Source of the DNA: Edaphobacter paludis
Lineage (GTDB): Bacteria; Acidobacteriota; Terriglobia; Terriglobales; Acidobacteriaceae
Assembly (NCBI RefSeq): GCF_039993895.1
Contig: NZ_CP121194.1
Coordinates: 930,001-994,000 of the forward strand
Length of the DNA stretch: 64,000 nt
Reading direction: 5' to 3'
The position numbers were made by a program, and so were the translations under genes. Of this stretch, positions 10,132 through 18,033 are shown piece by piece. Below the pieces are notes generated by a model. That model did not search any database. It saw only the letters and a list, made by a program, of their open reading frames with translations, and had not been told where the DNA came from. Position 1 is the stretch's first letter; every line of letters begins with the position of its first letter.

Positions 10132-10989
10132 CTATTGGGGCGTTGGTTCGTGTTGTAACTCTTCGTAGAGTTTGTCGCCGACGACCTTGTGGGTGGCCGT
10201 CGAGGGGTGCCCTTCGTGGTAGTAGAAGTGGGTGCCGGGGCTGGCGCAGGGCGTGGGGTCCTGGTTGAAAATCTCGCGGCCGGCGCAGGCATCTGTCGTG
10301 TTGGTGATCCCGTACTGCGCTGGGTGAAGCATCACGTCGTCATAGAACGGTCCCCAATGGCTGAGGGTGATTTGTGCTCCGGTTAGTTGCGGCGAAAGTT
10401 CTTCAGGGATGCGGGTGAGTTCGGGGTTGAGGCGTTTGCCTACTGCACTGAAGGCAGGGATCGTCGTGGGGAGCAACGCGACTTCGAACCGGCGTGCGCC
10501 GAGGCCGTAGAGCGTTTTGATCTCGCCGCTGAGGTTGGTCACGGTCGTCGTGGTGGGGAGATGGCTGTCGTTGAGGCCGCCCGCGATGAAAAAGAGAGTG
10601 GTTTGAGGGTCGAAGGTGATGGCGTGGGCATTCACTTTTGCGGCGAAGTCGTCGACCTGGTTGCGCATGCCATAGCCGAGCAGGAAGTTGCCGATCTTTT
10701 TTCCTGTGCCGCTGCCGGTTTGCGCTCCGCTGATGGCAAAGTCGAGGCTCTGGTTGGCGATATTAGCGGCGTTTGCAGGGACGAGAGTCAGACCGAAGCG
10801 CTGCGCCAGATAGGCGACTGCGGTGGGACCGTTGCCGTCAAGGTAGCCCTCGCCGATATCGGAGTAGCTGTCTCCGAAGACATACATGCGGTGTATTGGA
10901 GCGGGTTTGGCGACTTGCGCCGCGGCAGGCGATAGGAAGGCGGTACAAGCCAGCGTTACGGCGAGGCCTATGATTCCGAGACGCGACAT
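10132..10989 (-). CDS. Secreted GDSL/SGNH-family esterase or lipase
   Basis: Has an N-terminal signal peptide (LGIIGLAVTLACTAFLSPAAA with cleavage after AAAQ expected). Block I is FGDSYSDIG with the nucleophilic serine, block III is GGLNDS with the oxyanion Asn, and block V reads YHEGHPSTATH. In active relatives block V is DxxHP; here the residue three before the His is His, with Glu in between, so the usual aspartate is absent. The 285-residue length fits the family of phospholipase/thermolabile-haemolysin-like esterases. Substrate unknown. It converges on the preceding hypothetical gene with a 15-bp gap. Confidence 0.75.
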   Translation of the reverse strand: MSRLGIIGLAVTLACTAFLSPAAAQVAKPAPIHRMYVFGDSYSDIGEGYLDGNGPTAVAYLAQRFGLTLVPANAANIANQSLDFAISGAQTGSGTGKKIGNFLLGYGMRNQVDDFAAKVNAHAITFDPQTTLFFIAGGLNDSHLPTTTTVTNLSGEIKTLYGLGARRFEVALLPTTIPAFSAVGKRLNPELTRIPEELSPQLTGAQITLSHWGPFYDDVMLHPAQYGITNTTDACAGREIFNQDPTPCASPGTHFYYHEGHPSTATHKVVGDKLYEELQHEPTPQ

Positions 10990-11141
10990 GGATCATCCTT
11001 GAGGGGGAAAATATTTGCCATCTGAAACACGGCAAGTATTAACGAGAGGGTGCCGGTTGTGCAACCCAGCAAAAACGGGTGACCCGCGTCCCGCCGTTGG
11101 GCGTGGATTTTGAACCACTCATATTCGATGGATGAGCTGCT

Positions 11142-12026
11142 CTAGCGGAGGCGGTTTTGTTCACGTTGCAACTCGCGATAAGCATCGCTTTTACCGATAC
11201 CGCGATTTTTCGCCACGCGCTTCAGTGCATCTTTTTCGGAAAGATTCTCGGCTTGCATCAGAGCGGCCACTTCCGCGGCGATGGTCTGATGTGCTGAGGC
11301 GACTTTTTCTGTTGGCTGGGGCGCGAACAGCAGAACCATCTCGCCGCGAATGACTGCGCGCGTGGCGAGTTGGGCGCGAAGCTCACTGACAGGGCCGCGC
11401 AGGAATTCTTCGTGCAGCTTGGTCAACTCGCGGGCTACTACTACGGGTTGCGTTGCTCCGAAGACGGCTTCGATGTCCGCGAGCGTATCTGCGATGCGGT
11501 GTGGAGCCTCGTAGAAGATGTGGGTTGCGGTGTCGCGTGGAAGCTCTTCTAGAGCCGTTTTGCGCTGGCCCGGTTTGGCGGGAAGAAAACCGTGGAAGGT
11601 AAAGTGATCGGTGGGCAGGCCGCTGGCGATCAGTGCGCTGATGGCAGCATTTGCTCCGGGAACAGGAAAGACAGGGATGCCGGCGGCGATGGCGGCGGCG
11701 GCGATCTGTCCGCCGGGGTCGGCGATGCCTGGAGTGCCTGCATCGCTGACGATGGCGATGCGAGCGCCTTGCTTCAGCTCGGCAATCAGCTCTTCGGATC
11801 GCGGGCCTTCGTTGTGCATGTGATAGCTGATGGTGGGGGTGCGGATCTCGAAGTGGTTCATCAGCTTCTGCGTCTGCCGCGTGTCTTCGCAGGCGATGCG
11901 ATCGACGCTGCGGAGGATGCGGAGAGCGCGGAGAGTGATGTCGTCGAGATTGCCGATGGGCGTGGCTACAAGGTAGAGGCCCGGAGCCAGCGGTGCGCCG
12001 CCTCTTGTCTCATGACTATCGGGCAT
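11142..12026 (-). CDS. rsmI: 16S rRNA (cytidine-1402-2'-O)-methyltransferase
   Basis: SAM-dependent tetrapyrrole-methylase-fold enzyme that 2'-O-methylates C1402 in the decoding centre of 16S rRNA. Clear motifs are LYLVATPIGNLDDIT, CEDTRQT, SDAGTPGIADPG, PGANAAISALIASGLP and YEAPHRI. At 294 residues it is of usual length, with the C-terminal accessory domain ending in KNRGIGKSDAYRELQ. Its ATG follows the stop of the upstream M50 gene with no gap (TAAATG), so the two genes form an operon. Confidence 0.95.
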   Translation of the reverse strand: MPDSHETRGGAPLAPGLYLVATPIGNLDDITLRALRILRSVDRIACEDTRQTQKLMNHFEIRTPTISYHMHNEGPRSEELIAELKQGARIAIVSDAGTPGIADPGGQIAAAAIAAGIPVFPVPGANAAISALIASGLPTDHFTFHGFLPAKPGQRKTALEELPRDTATHIFYEAPHRIADTLADIEAVFGATQPVVVARELTKLHEEFLRGPVSELRAQLATRAVIRGEMVLLFAPQPTEKVASAHQTIAAEVAALMQAENLSEKDALKRVAKNRGIGKSDAYRELQREQNRLR

Positions 12027-13136
12027 TTATTCCGCCGGTTGCCGCAGTCTGCGGCGCTGATTGAGCAGGCCGAGGGCGTGGTTCAGGTTCTGCGGTGTGA
12101 TGATGCCGACGATGCGGTTGCCTTCGAGGATGGGAACCATCTGCGCGACCTGTCCGGACATGATGCGGCGCAGAGTCTTAACCAGAGAGTCGTCGGGCTG
12201 GGCGGTCTGGAAGGAGCGCGTCATGACTCCCTGAACGTAGCCGTTGCCGTCGGCTTGCAACGCCTCAACGATGCCCTGGCGTGAGACTGCGCCGACGAGG
12301 TTGGCGCCGCGCACGACCGGGAAGACATCCTGCAGCGTGTGCACGGAACGTTGCAGTGCGTCTTCGAGCGTGTCCGAGGCGGAGAGCATGCTGAACTCGG
12401 TCAGCATAACGTCGCGCATGCGAACGGCTTCGGTATCGTTCTGCAGCAGCAGACCCTGGCTTTCCATGTGAGAGCCGATCAGGACGAAGCCGCCGATCAT
12501 GATGAGCCACATGTTGCTGATTGCCAGACCGCCGATGATGAGGCCAATCGCGATGAGCTGGCCGAGGCCAGCGGAGGCGCGGGTGCCCTTGAGGATGCCG
12601 CCTGATTTCGAGAACTCGCTACGGAAGAGACGCCCGCCGTCGAGCGGAGATGCGGGGAGCAGGTTGATTACGCCGAGCAGAAGATTGATCCAGACGGAAG
12701 AGCGCAGAAGATGGGGCAGAGCAATCCATGGACGCTCGAGGAGATTGATCTGCGGCGTGATGGTGAGCACGACGGCTCCCAGTAACAGGCCGAAAGCGAT
12801 GTTTGCCACCGGGCCGACCAGGGCCAGGCGCTTTTGGACTGCGGGGCTGTCGGCACGCTCCGTCGCTTCGGGAGTGGCGAAGGTCATCAGAGCGCCGGTG
12901 GGCAGCAGCAGAAGGGCGCGCAACTCCAAGCCGAACCAAGCTGCGGCGATGGCGCGTGCGATCTCGCGAACAGCCAGGGCGAGCAGCAGAATCAGCCACA
13001 GCGCGAAGCCGCGTCCGCCGGTCGACCCCACGGCTGAGCCGTAGCTGACGGCGACGGCCAGCAGGAGCACAAGGAAGGTATGGATGCGAACATCCACACC
13101 CAGAAATTTGCCGATCGGAAATGACCACCCACGCAT
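12027..13136 (-). CDS. Site-2-protease (M50) homologue with CBS pair, catalytic histidines lost
   Basis: Membrane protein with the layout of the M50/CBS metalloprotease family: four to six hydrophobic segments, then two CBS domains (about residues 225-369). Start is taken at ATG 13136 (MRGWSFPIGKFLGVDV), which matches the usual N-terminus of the family; longer starts at 13145 and 13163 lack support. The family zinc motif HExxH aligns with Arg57-Glu58-Ile-Ala-Arg61, so both zinc-binding histidines are replaced, while NLLPASPLDGGR with Asp166 is kept. It is therefore likely a pseudoprotease with a regulatory or scaffolding role. It is upstream of, and directly joined to, rsmI, and divergent from rsmD 38 bp away. 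Confidence 0.8.
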   Translation of the reverse strand: MRGWSFPIGKFLGVDVRIHTFLVLLLAVAVSYGSAVGSTGGRGFALWLILLLALAVREIARAIAAAWFGLELRALLLLPTGALMTFATPEATERADSPAVQKRLALVGPVANIAFGLLLGAVVLTITPQINLLERPWIALPHLLRSSVWINLLLGVINLLPASPLDGGRLFRSEFSKSGGILKGTRASAGLGQLIAIGLIIGGLAISNMWLIMIGGFVLIGSHMESQGLLLQNDTEAVRMRDVMLTEFSMLSASDTLEDALQRSVHTLQDVFPVVRGANLVGAVSRQGIVEALQADGNGYVQGVMTRSFQTAQPDDSLVKTLRRIMSGQVAQMVPILEGNRIVGIITPQNLNHALGLLNQRRRLRQPAE

Positions 13137-13174
13137 AACTATCATTGTATGCGCTGCCGTCATACCATCGGGAG

Positions 13175-13774
13175 ATGCGCGTTATTGCAGGAACCTATCG
13201 CTCCCGTCAGTTGGCGGCTCCGCGTGGATTGGAGACTCGGCCTACGAGCGACCGATTGCGTGAGACTTTGTTCAACATTCTTTCGCCGCGGCTCGATGGC
13301 TGCCGCTTTGTCGATCTTTATGCAGGAACAGGTGCAGTTGGAATCGAGGCTCTGAGCCGCGGCGCGGCGCAGGTCTGGTTCGCCGAAAATGCCGATCCGG
13401 CGCTGGCATCGCTTCGCGCTAATCTCGTTGCTTTGAAGATCACTCGCGGCTTTACGCTGGAGCCGCGCGGGGTCGGCGCAATGTTACAGAGGCTCGGCAA
13501 ACTGGGGCAGCCGGTCGATATTGTGTATCTCGATCCGCCTTATGAAGCAGAGGCGGAGTATGCGGGGACGCTGAACTTTCTTGGCAGCGTTCGTGGGCGC
13601 GAATTACTTGCGCCGGATGCTCTGGTGATTGCGGAGCACAGCAGCAAAGCAAAACTTGCGGGGCGCTATGGCGCACTCGTACATACGCGGCTGTTGAAGC
13701 AGGGCGATGCAGCACTCAGCTTTTTTGGTTTCCCGGTGGCGGAGGAAAGCTCCCTCCCTGATGCTGTCCTGTAA
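13175..13774 (+). CDS. rsmD: 16S rRNA (guanine-966-N2)-methyltransferase
   Basis: SAM-dependent methyltransferase acting on G966 of 16S rRNA during 30S assembly. The start MRVIAGTYRSRQL at 13175 is the family N-terminus, with GGGAG just before it. SAM-binding segment FVDLYAGTGAVGIEALSRGA and the catalytic DPPY in VYLDPPYEAE are intact. Length 199 residues, slightly longer than usual through a C-terminal tail whose coding region overlaps the 3' end of the convergent gene by about 59 bases. Confidence 0.93.
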   Translation: MRVIAGTYRSRQLAAPRGLETRPTSDRLRETLFNILSPRLDGCRFVDLYAGTGAVGIEALSRGAAQVWFAENADPALASLRANLVALKITRGFTLEPRGVGAMLQRLGKLGQPVDIVYLDPPYEAEAEYAGTLNFLGSVRGRELLAPDALVIAEHSSKAKLAGRYGALVHTRLLKQGDAALSFFGFPVAEESSLPDAVL

Positions 13775-14312
13775 GCAGGTCGACGGAGAAGGCTACTTCT
13801 TTATCGGTCATCAGGTTCCATCCGAAGCCGTGCAGCGTGTTGCCTTCGATGTTGGTGATGCGCAGGCCCTCCCAGCTTAGCTTTGAGGTCTGCCAGGCGT
13901 GGCCTTGTTCTCCCCAGGCGATGATGGTGTGGAAGCCGGTGAAGAGCAATAGGTTTTGTTCTTCCGGGTTTTCTTTTTCAATGACGCGGACTTCTACCAC
14001 CGGCTTCATTGCGATGTGTGTGCAGGACTCGGGGTGGGTTGTATCGACGATGTAGGCGTAGCCTCCGGCGACGGCGCACATCTCCTGCGGGCGGGGGCAG
14101 GGGAAGATGCCGGTGGGCATGGTGGGGTCGGTGAAGCCGAGGGCGCAGGTGGCGAGGAAGGCTCCGCCGGTAGCGGGGCGCACCATGAGTTGCAGAGCGC
14201 CGCGAGCCAGCGCGTCTTCTTCGCCGGCGATCTGCTGCGGGTAGGTGAACTGACGGGCTGGCGCGATGAGCGGGGGCTTGGTCAGAATCTCAGCGGTCCA
14301 GCTTGGCTTCAT
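13716..14312 (-). CDS. Conserved hypothetical protein, 198 aa
   Basis: No family recognised. No signal peptide or membrane helix is visible; the chain looks beta-rich (GGAFLATCALGF, VVEVRVIEKENPEEQNLLLFTGF). Five cysteines occur in the first 110 residues. The start ATG overlaps the stop of the upstream PLP-enzyme gene in an ATGA, so it is the downstream, translationally coupled member of the thiL-PLP enzyme-hypothetical operon. That linkage is the only functional hint. Confidence 0.7.
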   Translation of the reverse strand: MKPSWTAEILTKPPLIAPARQFTYPQQIAGEEDALARGALQLMVRPATGGAFLATCALGFTDPTMPTGIFPCPRPQEMCAVAGGYAYIVDTTHPESCTHIAMKPVVEVRVIEKENPEEQNLLLFTGFHTIIAWGEQGHAWQTSKLSWEGLRITNIEGNTLHGFGWNLMTDKEVAFSVDLLTGQHQGGSFPPPPGNQKS

Positions 14313-15430
14313 TGTAGGGCGTCCAGCGCTTGCGTTATGTCATCGATGAGGTCTTCGATGGCCTCGCAGCCTGCACTCAGGCGGATGAAGCCTTCGGGGA
14401 TGGCATCTCCGCCCCAGCGTGCGCGGCGTTCGGCGGTGGTGGTGATGCCGCCGAAGCTGGTGGCTTCGGTGAGGAGCTTCGAGGTGGCGAGGAACTTCTC
14501 TGCTGCTGCGCGGTCATGCAGGATGAAGCTGAGAACAGCGCCGAAGTAGCGCATCTGCTTTGCGGCGATGGCGTGGCCAGGATGCGATGGGAGGCCGGGG
14601 TATAGGACGCTTTCGACCTCCTTGCGCGTGGTCAGGAATTCGGCGATGCGCTGGGCGTTTTCGCAGCTTCGTTCGAGGCGCAGGGGAAGAGTTGCGATGG
14701 AGCGGAGGGCGAGCCACGCTTCCATGGGGCCGAGGATGCCGCCGGTGAGAGTTCTCCACTGGTCGATCTTTGCGAGGAGTTCCGGGTCGCGGGTGGCGAC
14801 GTGGCCGAGCAGCAGGTCGCTGTGTCCGGTCATGGATTTGGCGTCGGAGGCGACGGAGAAATCGGCCCCGAGGGCAAGTGGACTCTGGCCCAGCGGCGTG
14901 GCGGTGGTGTTGTCTACGGCTACCAGTGCGCCGGCGCGGTGGGCAGCTTCACAGAGAACAGCGATGTCGCAGACCTCCATGGTGGGGTTGCTGGGGGTCT
15001 CGATCCAGAGGAGCTTTGCGCCTTCGAGCAACTCGGCCTGCGCGTTGCCCTCGGTTGGGGCGGTGCGGAGTTCGATGCCCATTTTGGTGAAGTACTCCTG
15101 CACCAGTACGCGGGCGGCGAAGTAGGCGTTCGAGGGCATGACGACCGCGTCGCCGGGACGCAGGACTGCTCCGAAGACGGCGGTGGTGGCTGCCATGCCC
15201 GAGGCGAAGACCAGAGCGCTGGCTTCATAGCCGGGACCGGACTCCATCTGGGCGATGGCCCGTTCGAGCTCCGTCCACGTTGGGTTGTGGGAGCGGGCGT
15301 AGCTGTAGGGCGCGTCGGACGGGTCGCCGGGGGTGTGATACGGGGCGGCGAAGACGGGGCCGGAGTGCAGGGGCTCGCCGGGGCTCGCGGGGGTGAGGGT
15401 AGAACGGATGATCCTGGTGGAGTCGCGCAT
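14309..15430 (-). CDS. Cys/Met-metabolism PLP enzyme (cystathionine gamma-synthase/lyase family)
   Basis: PLP-dependent transsulfuration-family enzyme. Visible features are Y-x-R near the N-terminus (SYARSHNPTWTELE), the SGMAA phosphate-binding segment, ETPSNPTMEV, the aspartate in VAVDNTTATP, and the PLP lysine in SDAKSMTGHSDLLLG. The chosen start is ATG 15430 (MRDSTRIIRS), typical of the family and lying between this gene and thiL; a longer frame runs into thiL. Whether it is a synthase (MetB), a lyase (MccB/CGL) or an O-acyl-homoserine sulfhydrylase cannot be settled here. It is 22 bp downstream of thiL and coupled to the next gene by an ATGA overlap. Confidence 0.85.
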   Translation of the reverse strand: MRDSTRIIRSTLTPASPGEPLHSGPVFAAPYHTPGDPSDAPYSYARSHNPTWTELERAIAQMESGPGYEASALVFASGMAATTAVFGAVLRPGDAVVMPSNAYFAARVLVQEYFTKMGIELRTAPTEGNAQAELLEGAKLLWIETPSNPTMEVCDIAVLCEAAHRAGALVAVDNTTATPLGQSPLALGADFSVASDAKSMTGHSDLLLGHVATRDPELLAKIDQWRTLTGGILGPMEAWLALRSIATLPLRLERSCENAQRIAEFLTTRKEVESVLYPGLPSHPGHAIAAKQMRYFGAVLSFILHDRAAAEKFLATSKLLTEATSFGGITTTAERRARWGGDAIPEGFIRLSAGCEAIEDLIDDITQALDALQ

Positions 15431-15452
15431 AGGTTTGGGAAGTGAATGCGGC

Positions 15453-16457
15453 TTAGCTGAGAGAAAAGTGCTCCCAGCCGTGTGGCTCAAGTGTAGCGCG
15501 GGTACCTTCGAGACCTAGCAGGGTCATCAACGGGCGCTTCGCTTGTTTGCGGGTGAATTGGCCGATGCGGGTGATGGGGATGCCTGCCAGTTGGTGGGGG
15601 ATGCGGGTTGAGGTTGGGGCGCTGAAGAGGAGCTCGTAGTCTTCGCCTCCGTGGAGGGCAAGGTTCAGAGCGGCATCCGGTGCGAGTTTGCGGGTGAGGG
15701 GATGGAGCGGGATTGCCGATTGTTCGAGTTCGGCCGCGACGTTGGAGGCGCGGCATAGGTGGGCGAGATCGGTGGAGAGGCCGTCGCTGATATCGATGCA
15801 GGCGGTTGCCAGTTTGCGGCGGAGGAGCGCCTGGCCGATGGCGATGCGCGGCTGAGGGAAGGTCTGGGGGTGGTTTACGGTTTTGCTGATCTTTGCTGGA
15901 AAGGTGTTGAGGGTGAACAGGGAGGACAATTCGGCGGCTGCTCCGCCGAGCGAGCCGGTGACGTAGAGGGCGTCACCGGGTTTGGCCCCGGACCGGCGAA
16001 GGGATCTACCGATGGGGGCAGCCCCGAGGAGGACGATGTCGGCGAGGATGGCGTCGGAGGGAGATTCGGCGGTGTCACCTCCGGCGAGGGTGATGTGGTG
16101 CTGGTCGGCGAGAGCCCGTAAACCTTTGAAAAAGCGGGTGATCCAAGTGCGGCTTTTGGGATCGGCGAGCGGGCTGGCGGGCAGGGCAAGCGAGAGGAAG
16201 GCTGCCATGGGAGTCGCGCCCATGGCAGCAAGGTCGCTGAGGCCGCGGGCGAGGCAGCGGTGGCCGACCGATTCAGGCGGATGGAGGTCGCGGCGAAAGT
16301 GCTTTCCTTCAAGAGTAAAGTCTGTGGTAACAAGGACTTCGGACCCAGCGGGAGGGCGGAGGATGGCGCAGTCGTCGCCTATGCCGAGGGCTACGGCTTT
16401 GCTTCGTGAAGCGGCGAAGCTGCGGCGAATTTGTTCAATGAGGGCCAGTTCTTTCAT
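15453..16457 (-). CDS. thiL: Thiamine-monophosphate kinase
   Basis: Phosphorylates thiamine monophosphate to the active cofactor thiamine diphosphate with ATP. N-terminal motifs GIGDDCAIL, TTDFTLEGKHF and HRCLARGLSDLAAMGA carry the metal- and phosphate-binding aspartates; AGGDTAES, LYVTGSLGGAAA, DISDGLSTDLAHL and HGGEDYELLF follow in the expected order. Length 334 residues is normal. It is the first gene of a three-gene minus-strand operon. I saw no TPP riboswitch in the upstream 220 bp. Confidence 0.95.
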   Translation of the reverse strand: MKELALIEQIRRSFAASRSKAVALGIGDDCAILRPPAGSEVLVTTDFTLEGKHFRRDLHPPESVGHRCLARGLSDLAAMGATPMAAFLSLALPASPLADPKSRTWITRFFKGLRALADQHHITLAGGDTAESPSDAILADIVLLGAAPIGRSLRRSGAKPGDALYVTGSLGGAAAELSSLFTLNTFPAKISKTVNHPQTFPQPRIAIGQALLRRKLATACIDISDGLSTDLAHLCRASNVAAELEQSAIPLHPLTRKLAPDAALNLALHGGEDYELLFSAPTSTRIPHQLAGIPITRIGQFTRKQAKRPLMTLLGLEGTRATLEPHGWEHFSLS

Positions 16458-16679
16458 GGACGGAATATAGCGAAAAAGTGGTATGACGATGGTATATTGC
16501 CTGGCGAAAGTGGTTGTGTGGCCCGCTGTCGTTTGTTAGTCTGTAAGAGACGTCGAAAGCAAACTGCAATTCCTGAATGCCGATTGGTAAAGCTCATTTG
16601 AATTGGCTGAGTTCATGAGCGCATAGCTTTTTTTGAATTGTGATGGAATTGCGTCAAAAATTTAGGTCTGGATCGACGA

Positions 16680-17717
16680 TTGAGTTTAAAAAAGCGTTAC
16701 TACATCATGTTTGTCAGCCGTGACGACGACGGGAGCCTGAGCAAGGTTCCGGTTCCGCTTCACTACGCCTATATCTTTGTGGCGGCGGCTGTGATCGGCA
16801 TGTTCACGATTACCGGGATGGCGGGATCGTACTCGCGCATGCTGATCAAGACGGCGCGGTTCAACCAGCTTCGGCAGGACCACAACTCCTTGCAAAAAGA
16901 TTATGCGCACCTGGAGAAGACCGCGCACGAGAAAGACGTCGAAGCAGCGTCGCTGGGATCGCTGGCAACCGAGGTTTCGGCGCTGTATGGGCTGACCGCG
17001 GGCAAACTGACGTCCACCGGCAAAACAACGATCAAATTGACGGGTAAGGCGGGACGGCATGGCAAGTCAGCCGGTACAGAAGAGGTGGCGACGACTCCGC
17101 TGGCCGATGCGAACAGTGGTCTGACGGATGAGTCGTACTACAAATCGCTGCAGGCTTTTTATGCGCTGCGCAGCTCGGCGATGAGCGGATCGGTGACCCG
17201 GGCGCTTTCGGGTGGACCGGAGTACGGCTCGGCGGGAAGCTTTAGCGGGATTTCTGATGCCGGGAATCTACAGATGGCATCGTATGCGCCGTCTCTGTGG
17301 CCGATCATGGGGCCGATCACCAGCAGCTTTGGCGAGCGAGAAGATCCGATCACAGGCAATGGCGAGGGCGAGTTTCATAAGGGTATCGATATCTCCGCGC
17401 CCAACGGCACGCCGGTTCATGTGACGGCGGACGGGGTGGTGAAGTCGGCGGGGATGGTGAATGGATACGGGCGTGAGGTGGTCATCGACCACGGTCACGG
17501 CGTAGAGACCTGCTATGCACATATGTCCGCTTTCGCGGCGATCGCGGGGCAGACGGTGGTTCGCGGGCAGGTGATTGGGTATGTCGGCCACAGCGGCCGG
17601 GTGACCGGGCCTCATCTTCACTATGAAGTTCGTATCCGCAATACACCGGTTAATCCGCATCGGTACATGCGGCTGACGATGGCGACGCTGGGGAATGATG
17701 CGGCGGCAGGCAGCTAG
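16680..17717 (+). CDS. M23-family (LytM-type) peptidase, membrane-anchored
   Basis: Zinc endopeptidase or LytM-like factor facing the periplasm, probably acting on peptidoglycan cross-bridges. It has a short basic cytoplasmic N-terminus (KKRYYIMF), one transmembrane helix at about residues 26-45, a helical coiled-coil region (about 50-100) and a C-terminal LytM domain with HKGIDISAPNG, HGHGVETCYAHMS and GPHLHYEVR, so all zinc ligands are present. The start is TTG at 16680; the first ATG is nine codons later and would remove the basic anchor. A strong terminator follows. Confidence 0.88.
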   Translation: MSLKKRYYIMFVSRDDDGSLSKVPVPLHYAYIFVAAAVIGMFTITGMAGSYSRMLIKTARFNQLRQDHNSLQKDYAHLEKTAHEKDVEAASLGSLATEVSALYGLTAGKLTSTGKTTIKLTGKAGRHGKSAGTEEVATTPLADANSGLTDESYYKSLQAFYALRSSAMSGSVTRALSGGPEYGSAGSFSGISDAGNLQMASYAPSLWPIMGPITSSFGEREDPITGNGEGEFHKGIDISAPNGTPVHVTADGVVKSAGMVNGYGREVVIDHGHGVETCYAHMSAFAAIAGQTVVRGQVIGYVGHSGRVTGPHLHYEVRIRNTPVNPHRYMRLTMATLGNDAAAGS

Positions 17718-17784
17718 AGCAACGCTTACACCGATATGCACCAATGAACACCAATCGATAATTGCCAGAATCTGTATCAAATTG

Positions 17785-17822
17785 AAACTCAGGGCCGACT
17801 CATCGTCGGCCCTGAGTTTTTT
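17785..17822 (+). terminator. Rho-independent terminator after the M23 gene
   Basis: A 15-bp stem (17785-17799 with 17805-17819), loop TCATC, followed by a run of six T. It is the best canonical terminator in this part of the window. Confidence 0.9.
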
Positions 17823-18033
17823 GCAGTATTGATTCGCGAAGACTTCTCCTGCGCCACGGAGGCCATGTGTGCGTGTGCTGGCTGGACTCGCGGAAAGACG
17901 GAGTACATCTTTCGAGGGATGTGCGATTGCCCCACCTCCTTCCATAGTTGGTGTGGGTTTATTTGCTGGTTGCGACACCATGCCGAGGACGGCAGCAGCG
18001 TCTTGATGCAACCAGCTTTCTGGAGCAGGGCCT
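17823..18033 (+). other. Leader region of the HD-GYP gene, nothing identified
   Basis: The remainder of the 316-bp gap between the M23 terminator and the HD-GYP start. I see GGAG at 18021-18024 as a plausible ribosome-binding site, but no convincing promoter, gene or c-di-GMP riboswitch. Confidence 0.4.

Noticed and set aside
16458..16679. Possible TPP riboswitch upstream of thiL
   Set aside because: No CUGAGA-like core or paired thi-box arms; thiL is also a kinase gene that often lacks one.
17823..18033. Possible c-di-GMP riboswitch upstream of the HD-GYP gene
   Set aside because: I searched by eye for the GEMM core and tetraloop-receptor pattern and did not find them.
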